From: an uncultured Bacteroidia bacterium
GTDB lineage: Bacteria > Bacteroidota > Bacteroidia > Bacteroidales > ML635J-15
DNA: 44,372 bases
NCBI GenBank assembly: GCA_902762455.1
Contig: CACWOG010000012.1
Span: forward strand, 1 to 44,372
Direction: 5' to 3'
In this document: piece by piece, positions 8,917 through 15,694 of the stretch
Layout: each line of letters starts with the position of its first letter
How positions within the stretch are numbered: the stretch's first letter is position 1
Notes under the pieces: model-generated
Told to the model about the DNA's origin: nothing
Databases searched by the model: none
The model's input: the letters and a program-made list of their open reading frames with translations, nothing else
Made by a program: the position numbers and the translations under genes

Positions 8917-10887
8917 TTATTCTACAACAATGTTCTTAACAACAACACCATCGGCAGTTGCAATTCTAACCATGTAGTTAGCCTTTGCAAAACCATTAGC
9001 ATCAATTGTTTCAAAGTTAGAATTTACATCCTTGCTCATTACTACGCGACCAGCCATATCGACGATGGTGATGTTCTGCATACCTTCTGCTGCAATGTTG
9101 ATGATAGAGCTTGTCGGGTTAGGATAAACGCTGATTTCGCTGATAGCGTTTTCGTCAACAGCAACTCCCGATTCGGTAACTGTCACCGAAAGAGTAACTG
9201 TGTCCGTTAATGTTCCTTCTTCGTTGTAGGCAATGAGTGTTGTTGTGAAGCTACCTGCAGTTGTGTAGGTTACGGCAACTACATCTTCTGTTGAAGTTGT
9301 TGGGTCACCACCTTCGAATGTCCAAGCAATGTGGTCGGTATATGAATTGCAAGTGCTTGTATAGGTAACAGTTGTTCCTGTCTCAATAGCAAGCATCTGG
9401 TATATATATAAATCTGTGTAAGCAGGGTCGGTTGTGAAGCTTGCTTCAACAGTAGGTTCGCTTACATTAACGTTCAAAGTCTTTGTGCTTTGTCTGCCTC
9501 CTTCGCCGTAAGCAACAAGTGTAGTTGTGTATGAGCCTGCTGCTGCATAAGTAACAGTTACTTGGTCGTCGGTTGAAGTTGCTGGGTCACCACCTTGGAA
9601 AGTCCATTCTATGCTAGTTGTGTTTTCATTGCAAGCACTTGTGTAAACAATTGATTCGCCAACCATGATATTAACTGATGCTCCGCCAAGTATTGATGTA
9701 GTAGCTTCGGGAGTGGTTGTGAAGTCGGCAATAACTGCATTGGGGTCATCCTGAACTGTAATATAAGCATGTTTTACCAAAGTGTCGGCAGTTAAATAAA
9801 CGCCATACTGTGATTCTGCAACTGCTAATTTTACTGAATAAACACCAGGTTCTGTGTATGAATAAGTTGGGTTCTGTTCTGAAGATGAAGCTCCTGACAA
9901 TAGAGATCCACCATCGGCATCGAAGTTCCAGCTATAGAATATTTCGCCAGTGTAAGGCTGTCCATTCTGGGTTGCAGTGGTGTTGTTGGTGAATGTAACA
10001 GTCTGACCAACGAATACTGTAGTGTTGTCTGCTGCAAAATCTACATTGAAAACAACAGGAGCTTCGCTAACTACAACGCTTACTGTAGCAGTGTCTCTCA
10101 AATCACCAGATTCGCTGTAGGCAACCAAGGTAGTTGTGAATGTACCTGTGTTGGCGTAAGTAACGGTTGCAGTGTTTGCTGTGGAAGTCGCAGGAGAACC
10201 GCCCTCGAATGTCCATGCTACATGGTCTGTATTAGAACTTGAACTTGTGTACGAAACAGTTTCGCCCTGTGCAATACGGATAGCCTGTGTCCAGTCGGTA
10301 AGACCACCTGTTGAGGTTGCTGGGTCGGAAGTAATATTTGCTATAGGAGCAGCTTCTTGTCCTTCTTCAACTACGGTAATGGTAATGTTTGTGGCTGCGC
10401 CCATTCCATTTAAATAGCCATTTACAACTGTCATTGATACAAGCCACGATGAACTTTCTCCATCAATGTTAGCCTTTAACTTAAGTTCGTGATTTCCAAC
10501 AGCCTCCTGTGTCGGAGATCCTGTGATACGCAAAGTGTATGTGCCATTTGCTGCCATTGGGTTTTCGCTTATGCAAGCTGTAAGACCATCAGGAAGGTTT
10601 ACAAGTTCGTTTGCTGTAATTGAATTAACGGTTATTGTTACATTGTTCAATGCCGAATTAATAGCACCACCGTTTATCTCCGAAGGAATCTGTATGCTTA
10701 CGCATTGGTCAACTTCTTGTCCTACAACCAGAACAGGGAAAGCTGTCGGATAAGTAGGTATTACACCTGTTGAATAATCTGCTGCGTTTGCGTATGGTGC
10801 ACAAGCATCGGCGCAAACTGGCATCTGTGCAAAACTACAAATTGTCATTGCAAAAATTGCAATCATTGAAAGTAAAAATTTTTTCAT
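8917..10887 (-). CDS. Secreted four-PKD protein with T9SS sorting domain (656 aa)
   Basis: Signal peptide (about 1-20). One Cys-containing putative-Ig-like domain (about 22-175; CADAC, DQCVSIQIP, LPDGLTACIS, LRITGSPT). Four PKD domains (about 180-275, 277-385, 387-480, 482-575), three with the AWTFEGG-like core. Type A sorting domain (about 578-656; SVYPNPTSS, DMAGR). It starts 30 nt after the 428-aa gene with no terminator or -7 box between them, so it is probably the third gene of the TonB-receptor operon. Predicted cell-surface or released protein; ligand unknown. Confidence 0.9.
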   Translation of the reverse strand: MKKFLLSMIAIFAMTICSFAQMPVCADACAPYANAADYSTGVIPTYPTAFPVLVVGQEVDQCVSIQIPSEINGGAINSALNNVTITVNSITANELVNLPDGLTACISENPMAANGTYTLRITGSPTQEAVGNHELKLKANIDGESSSWLVSMTVVNGYLNGMGAATNITITVVEEGQEAAPIANITSDPATSTGGLTDWTQAIRIAQGETVSYTSSSSNTDHVAWTFEGGSPATSTANTATVTYANTGTFTTTLVAYSESGDLRDTATVSVVVSEAPVVFNVDFAADNTTVFVGQTVTFTNNTTATQNGQPYTGEIFYSWNFDADGGSLLSGASSSEQNPTYSYTEPGVYSVKLAVAESQYGVYLTADTLVKHAYITVQDDPNAVIADFTTTPEATTSILGGASVNIMVGESIVYTSACNENTTSIEWTFQGGDPATSTDDQVTVTYAAAGSYTTTLVAYGEGGRQSTKTLNVNVSEPTVEASFTTDPAYTDLYIYQMLAIETGTTVTYTSTCNSYTDHIAWTFEGGDPTTSTEDVVAVTYTTAGSFTTTLIAYNEEGTLTDTVTLSVTVTESGVAVDENAISEISVYPNPTSSIINIAAEGMQNITIVDMAGRVVMSKDVNSNFETIDANGFAKANYMVRIATADGVVVKNIVVE

Positions 10888-10917
10888 ATCTATACTGATT
10901 TTAAAAATTAAACTCTA

Positions 10918-12204
10918 TTACATTTTAATAATTCGCTTTACAGAAGTTCCCTTCTTTGTTTCCACCTTAATCATATATTCTGACTTTGCGAAACTGCTAA
11001 AATCGATGCTAGCTGCCGAGCAATTTTCGTTTGCAAAATATACAATTCTTCCCGACATATCAAAAATTGATATAGAAACAAGATTTTCTGCTTCAATGTT
11101 GAGTATGCTGCTTGTTGGGTTCGGGTAAATGCTTACCATATCATCAACATTGTAGTCGTTGATGCCTACGACATTTATTGTGCGGGCAACAGAGTCGCGG
11201 CCATATTGGTTTTCTGCGACAAGCGAAATTAGGTATTCACCTTCTTCGGCGAATGTTACCACTGGGTTTTGTTCTGTTGAAGATTCAGGTGTTCCGTTTG
11301 CAAAAGTCCAGTTCCACGATTCTGGCAAATTTGTACTCAAGTCGTTGAACTGTACCGAGAAGCCTTCTTCCTGCTTTGAAATAACATAAGAGAAATCAGC
11401 TATAGGTGCTTCGCCTTGCTGTGGCTCGGTAACGGTAATATATGCAGCTTCTTCCTTTGTGTTTTCGCCACAAGCGTTAGTCACGGTCAAGGAAACTCGA
11501 TATGTACCAGGAGTAGAATATACTACGCGCGGATTTTCCTCGTTTGAAGTCGCTGGGTTACCACCTTCAAATGTCCAAGTGCGAGTTGCCTGATAGCCTG
11601 TTGACGTGTTTGTGAAGTCAACTGCATTACCTGCTGCTATTTCGGTTGCACTTGCAGAAAATCCAGCTACTGGAGCAGAACCTTCCTCCACCGTAACTTG
11701 AATTGCATCCATACCATTGGGGAAGAACGTGTCGGTATTTACAGACAAAACAGAACCCTGCAATACAGCACTAAGTTTCAGCTGATATGTTCCTGCTTGC
11801 TCTGGAGTTCCTGTAAGGTGTATTGTATAGTAGCCATCCGGAACCCAATTGGCATTTGACAGGCAATAGGTAACTCCATTGGGAAGTCCGCCGAAACCTT
11901 TAACTTCAATACCACGCAAATTAATGTTTCCATTTCCCAAACCTACAGCAGAAAGATTTATTGATGCTGGACAATGCATGGTGATGCACACATCCACGGG
12001 TTCGCAAGCCCTAATTACAGGGAAATATTCACTGTTTACATCAGGAGCGTAAGGAACTATACCGCTTGAAAAATGACCTTGTTCATCCGGTGGACAAGAT
12101 TCTCCTTCGCCACATACAACCAAAGGTCCAGCGGCACCATCAAATTGTGCATTGGCAACAAATGCCAAAACTGCAAATAAAAGTACTGATAAAATCTTCT
12201 TCAT
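10918..12204 (-). CDS. Secreted two-PKD protein with T9SS sorting domain (428 aa)
   Basis: Signal peptide (about 1-19). Cys-containing putative-Ig-like domain (about 25-178; CGEGESCP, VDVCITMHCP, LPNGVTYCLS, IHLTGTPEQAG). Two PKD domains (about 179-262 and 268-348). Type A sorting domain (about 350-428; SIYPNPTSS, DMSGR, terminal KRIIKM). It begins 12 nt after the TonB receptor stop, so it is almost certainly co-transcribed with it. A plausible job is capturing or presenting a ligand for the receptor, as surface lipoproteins do for SusC-type receptors; this is inference, and no SusD-like protein is present. Confidence 0.9.
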   Translation of the reverse strand: MKKILSVLLFAVLAFVANAQFDGAAGPLVVCGEGESCPPDEQGHFSSGIVPYAPDVNSEYFPVIRACEPVDVCITMHCPASINLSAVGLGNGNINLRGIEVKGFGGLPNGVTYCLSNANWVPDGYYTIHLTGTPEQAGTYQLKLSAVLQGSVLSVNTDTFFPNGMDAIQVTVEEGSAPVAGFSASATEIAAGNAVDFTNTSTGYQATRTWTFEGGNPATSNEENPRVVYSTPGTYRVSLTVTNACGENTKEEAAYITVTEPQQGEAPIADFSYVISKQEEGFSVQFNDLSTNLPESWNWTFANGTPESSTEQNPVVTFAEEGEYLISLVAENQYGRDSVARTINVVGINDYNVDDMVSIYPNPTSSILNIEAENLVSISIFDMSGRIVYFANENCSAASIDFSSFAKSEYMIKVETKKGTSVKRIIKM

Positions 12205-12216
12205 TTCCTTAACTGT

Positions 12217-14604
12217 TTAAAATTTTGATGATATTGATATTTCAAAGCGGCGTGGAGCACAGATGTCGCCCGGACGACCGCAATATGCTTGATTTAAAAG
12301 ATTCTTTATGTGGAATGACAGCTTTGTTTCCTTGTATAGCTTTGCACCTACATAAAAGTCGATGTTCCAGAAATTCTGTCCGGCTGTTCTAATGCGGTAA
12401 TCCCAATATCCGGGAAGCACCAATCCGCTAAGGACTACATAGTCGCCAAGGATTTCGTCTTCAGGACGCTCGTCGCAGAACAGACGGTCAACATTCTTGA
12501 CCTTGCTCTTCCATACGAGGTCGAAACCGACTTCAAACCATTTTGCAGTAAGGCTTACATCGGCTTTTACAGAATGCTTATATCTGTATTTCAAGGTTTT
12601 ATCATCGGTCGAGGTTGACGGATCGATGTCGTCGGAGATGTATTTGGGATTGTTGTAGGTGTAGCCCACCATTGCATTAAGTTCGCCCCAGTTGCCAAGC
12701 GGACCTGTAATTATGCCCGAAAGGTCAACACCAAAGATGTCGGCGTTTCCGACATTTGCGCACTGGAATCCCATTTCGGGGTCGCCAACCTGACCAAGCT
12801 CGTACGGTTCGCCAGTAAGCGAATTGAGTACGACAAAGCCAAATTCCATCATATTGTACATACGCTGGAAATACACCGCCGCATCGGCAAATCCTTTCCA
12901 CTTGCCAAACTTGTAGCCCTGCTTTGCACCGACTTCTACGCTCCAGCTTGTTTCGGGATTAAGGTTGTTGTTCGGGAAAACCTTTACAGCACCCAATGCC
13001 ATCGAAATGAATTTCTCGGAAACTGCTGGGAACCTATATCCCTGTCCGAACGAAGCGCGCAGGAAGGTGGCCTCGGCAACCTGATAGTTGACACCAAGTC
13101 GAGCAACGGGCTTTATCGGGATATTAATGGTGTCCTTGCCAAACTTAAGTTCGGTCTTGGTCATTGATGTATCGACCTTGAAATACTCGAAGCGTACGCC
13201 GAGCGAGAACTTCAGCCTGCCATAACGGGCATCGCCCTGAACATACGCTGCAACCTCGTTGCTATAGTGGTTGTTGAACATATTTGATATTACAACCTGA
13301 TAATTTTCTACAGCACCTGCCGAAATTTTCCAGTGTTCCAACGACTTCTGGTACTGATACTCTGCGTACCAAACATCGCCGAGACTGTTTTTCATTGTAT
13401 CGTTGGAGATTTCGTTCAATGTGCGGAAGAATCTTGTGCGAAGGCTGTGCCTGTCCTCGTTTTTTGGGCAGATGTACTGCACAAACGGGTCAACATTCAC
13501 CCTGTAGCCCTGTGTAGGAGCCGACGAACCGCCAAACATAGTGTTTGATACATACGGAGTTGTGTCCGAATTCCACATGAAGAAGTCGCTAATCTGGTTT
13601 AGCATGTAGTTGGCATTTACGCCAATCGAAAGGCCGTCAACCTTCTTGAAGCGGTAGCGGAGATTGGTGTTCAGTCGGGCGCGACGCTCGTATTCGGTAT
13701 CGCGGAAGCCCTCGTTCTTGTAGAAGTTTCCGCCGAGCACAAAGTCGAAGTTGCCGAACTGCTGGCTATGCAGGAAACTTGCGCCCATATAAGCGGGGTT
13801 CTGTTCCTTGCCCCACCACTTGAAACGGTCGTCGGGTGGATTGCCGTACACGCCGAAGAAAGCATTTATCTTTGTCATCGGTTCCGATGTAGGATAAGCC
13901 GTGCGGATGTTGATAACGCCGCCCAGAGCCTGCGAGCCGAACAGAGCCGATGAAGCGCCTTTCAGCACCTCGACCTGCGAAATGTTCTCGGTGGGGATAT
14001 AGTTCCACTTTGCATCGGCGATGTCGGCCGACATAAGCGGCATTTCGTCAACCAGAATCATCACGCGGCTGCCTGCGCCGTAGCTCCAGCCCGTGCAGGA
14101 ACGGATACTCGGCTGGTGGTTGTTGACATCGACGCCCGGAACCTTGTTGAGCGACGATTCTATATTATAGGTATTCTTGTTTTCTATCATCTGAGGCTTC
14201 AGCACTTCCATTGAAACGGTGATGTCCTGCAGTTTCTGCTCGTACTTGCCACCAGTAACAACAACCTCGTCGATGATTTCAGCATCCTGCGCAAGTGCAA
14301 CATCCTGTACGATGTCCTTTCCTGCAATTGTAATCGTATAGTTTTGGTTTGCGTAGCCGATATAGTTGTATTTTACCTTGTAGGAGCCATTTGGAAGTGT
14401 GATTTCGTAGTTCCCGTCGAAATCGGTACTGGTTCCGGTCTTGACGCTTTCGCTTGCCACCATTACATTTACACCAAAAAGACCTTCCTTTGTGGTTGCA
14501 TCGGAAACTCTACCTTTCAGTTTTGCCGACTGCGAAAATCCTTCTGCACATATAAGAATACATGCGATAATAGCAAATATGCTTGATAATAAACGCTTTA
14601 TCAT
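12217..14604 (-). CDS. TonB-dependent outer-membrane receptor (795 aa)
   Basis: Energy-dependent importer of the outer membrane. Signal peptide (about 1-24). Carboxypeptidase-regulatory-like domain (about 27-110; GRVSDATTKEGLFGVNV, TDFDGNYEI). Plug domain (about 125-240; VLKGASSALFGSQALGG). A 22-stranded barrel follows, ending in an aromatic (ISISSKF). At 795 aa it is shorter than SusC proteins (about 1000 aa), and no SusD gene adjoins it. It looks more like cobalamin/siderophore/metal receptors, but the substrate cannot be read from sequence. It is first gene of an operon with two T9SS PKD proteins; its promoter has a -7 box 24 nt upstream. Confidence 0.9.
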   Translation of the reverse strand: MIKRLLSSIFAIIACILICAEGFSQSAKLKGRVSDATTKEGLFGVNVMVASESVKTGTSTDFDGNYEITLPNGSYKVKYNYIGYANQNYTITIAGKDIVQDVALAQDAEIIDEVVVTGGKYEQKLQDITVSMEVLKPQMIENKNTYNIESSLNKVPGVDVNNHQPSIRSCTGWSYGAGSRVMILVDEMPLMSADIADAKWNYIPTENISQVEVLKGASSALFGSQALGGVINIRTAYPTSEPMTKINAFFGVYGNPPDDRFKWWGKEQNPAYMGASFLHSQQFGNFDFVLGGNFYKNEGFRDTEYERRARLNTNLRYRFKKVDGLSIGVNANYMLNQISDFFMWNSDTTPYVSNTMFGGSSAPTQGYRVNVDPFVQYICPKNEDRHSLRTRFFRTLNEISNDTMKNSLGDVWYAEYQYQKSLEHWKISAGAVENYQVVISNMFNNHYSNEVAAYVQGDARYGRLKFSLGVRFEYFKVDTSMTKTELKFGKDTINIPIKPVARLGVNYQVAEATFLRASFGQGYRFPAVSEKFISMALGAVKVFPNNNLNPETSWSVEVGAKQGYKFGKWKGFADAAVYFQRMYNMMEFGFVVLNSLTGEPYELGQVGDPEMGFQCANVGNADIFGVDLSGIITGPLGNWGELNAMVGYTYNNPKYISDDIDPSTSTDDKTLKYRYKHSVKADVSLTAKWFEVGFDLVWKSKVKNVDRLFCDERPEDEILGDYVVLSGLVLPGYWDYRIRTAGQNFWNIDFYVGAKLYKETKLSFHIKNLLNQAYCGRPGDICAPRRFEISISSKF

Positions 14605-14627
14605 ATAGTTTGCCTTTTAACAAGTTG

Positions 14628-14635
14628 CAAAAGTA
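14628..14635 (-). promoter_or_regulatory. Promoter -7 box (TACTTTTG) for the TonB-receptor operon
   Basis: TACTTTTG on the minus strand, 24 nt before the ATG; no good -33 box at the usual distance. Confidence 0.55.
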
Positions 14636-14871
14636 ATTCATTTTTCCCCTGTGGAATGTTTTCCGTTTACATTTTACTCACAATCCATTGTTCAACATAC
14701 AAAAAATCAGACACTTACAATCGGTTTTCAAAACGATGATTTATACTAATTTTTAGAGTGTAACAAGCAGATTATATTTATTGTTATTGGATATATATAA
14801 TATTATGCGATAGGCTGAGAATGGAAACAACAACTGGGAAACAGCATAGCCATAGAGCAGAAGACCTGTCC

Positions 14872-14898
14872 AACAGAAGACCAGTCTGTCTGCAAGAC
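14872..14898 (+). repeat. Direct repeat, left copy (27 bp identical core)
   Basis: A 27-nt block beginning AACAGAAGACCAGTCTG is identical to 15627-15653. A second shared block (G[CT]TAGCCTTCAA, about 14916-14927) extends the similarity. Together the copies bracket the AT-rich ORFs at 15027-15547. Confidence 0.85.
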
Positions 14899-14928
14899 CG
14901 TTAGCCTTTTTGTCCGCTAGCCTTCAAA

Positions 14929-14961
14929 ATTAGTCCAAACTATATGTTTTATTAGTCCAAA
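14929..14961 (+). promoter_or_regulatory. Paired ATTAGTCCAAA sites upstream of the small ORFs
   Basis: Two identical 11-nt sites (14929-14939, 14951-14961) with starts 22 nt apart, about two helical turns, 36 nt upstream of the -7 box. This is the geometry expected for a DNA-binding activator or repressor. Regulator unknown. Confidence 0.4.
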
Positions 14962-14996
14962 TGCAATATTATCTTTTTTCATATAAAAATTATTCT

Positions 14997-15004
14997 TACA
15001 TTTG
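14997..15004 (+). promoter_or_regulatory. Promoter -7 box (TACATTTG) for the small ORF and lipoprotein
   Basis: TACATTTG ends 22 nt before the ATG of the 33-codon ORF. The -33 region is AT-rich with no clear TTTG. Confidence 0.55.
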
Positions 15005-15026
15005 CTCCCAAAACAAAAAAAACATT

Positions 15027-15128
15027 ATGGCAACAAGCACAACACAACGCAAAATAGGAATATATCTGTCCCCAATCCGCAGGGGGGCGGTAAAAATGAC
15101 TGTGGAAATGACAGAATTTAAAGTGTAA
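15027..15128 (+). CDS. Small ORF (33 aa), possible leader peptide
   Basis: ATG at 15027, product starting MATSTTQRKIGIYLSPIRRG, stop at 15126-15128, five nt before the lipoprotein ATG. It sits between a good -7 box and the lipoprotein, so it would be translated first from the same mRNA. No family is recognised. It may be a real short protein or a leader whose translation affects the downstream gene. Confidence 0.45.
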   Translation: MATSTTQRKIGIYLSPIRRGAVKMTVEMTEFKV

Positions 15129-15133
15129 AAACA

Positions 15134-15547
15134 ATGAATAGAAAAATATTATTAATAATCATTATATCAATAGGAATTCTTTGTTGCCATTGCAGAAAAG
15201 AAAGCAATTGCAATGTAGGCGCGAGTGTTAATGGATATTTTATGATAAATAATGATAAAATAAATATAAAGGTTAATGATGATCGTATTACGGCATATAT
15301 AATAGATTCTACAGCCGCTGATTATATTGGGCATCCTTATTATTGTCCTATAACAGGCAATGTATCAAAGTATAAAGACAAAGATGGTAAGTTTTTTTCT
15401 GATATAAGATTAAAATTTGTAAAAATAATTGATGACAGGGAAATGACCATACCATTAACTTCGGCGTATGCTATTGAGGCTACTCATCAACATGAATCCA
15501 CAATCAAAGAATACCAATTATTCAAAATAGTATGTATAAATAATTAA
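15134..15547 (+). CDS. Putative lipoprotein (137 aa), AT-rich
   Basis: Short N-terminal signal with a lipobox ending ILCC (alternative Cys two residues on, CCHC), then a mature part of about 115 aa rich in Asn, Asp, Lys and Ile with no recognised domain. Its base composition is clearly more AT-rich than parC or the TonB receptor, and long direct repeats bracket it. Acquisition by recombination is therefore likely (inference). Function unknown. Confidence 0.6.
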   Translation: MNRKILLIIIISIGILCCHCRKESNCNVGASVNGYFMINNDKINIKVNDDRITAYIIDSTAADYIGHPYYCPITGNVSKYKDKDGKFFSDIRLKFVKIIDDREMTIPLTSAYAIEATHQHESTIKEYQLFKIVCINN

Positions 15548-15560
15548 TAAATTATCCCGT

Positions 15561-15585
15561 CCTTCGGGATTTGCAATCCCGAAGG
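15561..15585 (+). terminator. Hairpin downstream of the AT-rich lipoprotein
   Basis: Perfect 11-bp stem (CCTTCGGGATT/AATCCCGAAGG) with a TGC loop, 13 nt after the stop. There is no T run, so it may be an RNA 3'-end stabiliser or an intergenic repeat rather than an intrinsic terminator. Confidence 0.45.
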
Positions 15586-15626
15586 CTTGAATATAAGGAT
15601 TTGTAATCCAGTCTAACAGAAGGTCT

Positions 15627-15653
15627 AACAGAAGACCAGTCTGTCTGCAAGAC
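15627..15653 (+). repeat. Direct repeat, right copy, within a hairpin-prone repeat cluster
   Basis: Identical 27-nt core to 14872-14898. The surrounding 15613-15677 also holds two CTAACAG and two CTGTTAG motifs in opposite orientation, so the RNA could fold into a long stem between the convergent lipoprotein and parC genes. Confidence 0.8.
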
Positions 15654-15694
15654 TGCAAGACTGTTAGTCTGTTAGCCTTCAAGCCTTTTCGCCT

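Larger units (their letters stand above)
14605..15026. other. Intergenic between divergent TonB-receptor operon and small plus-strand genes
   Basis: No gene is seen. It holds the receptor -7 box (14628-14635), the left direct repeat (14872-14898 and flanks to 14927), a pair of ATTAGTCCAAA repeats (14929-14939 and 14951-14961), and the -7 box of the small plus-strand ORFs (14997-15004). The sequence is visibly AT-rich. Confidence 0.6.

Noticed and set aside
10918-14604. SusC/SusD polysaccharide-utilisation locus
   Set aside because: The receptor is about 200 aa shorter than SusC, and there is no SusD lipoprotein or glycoside hydrolase nearby.
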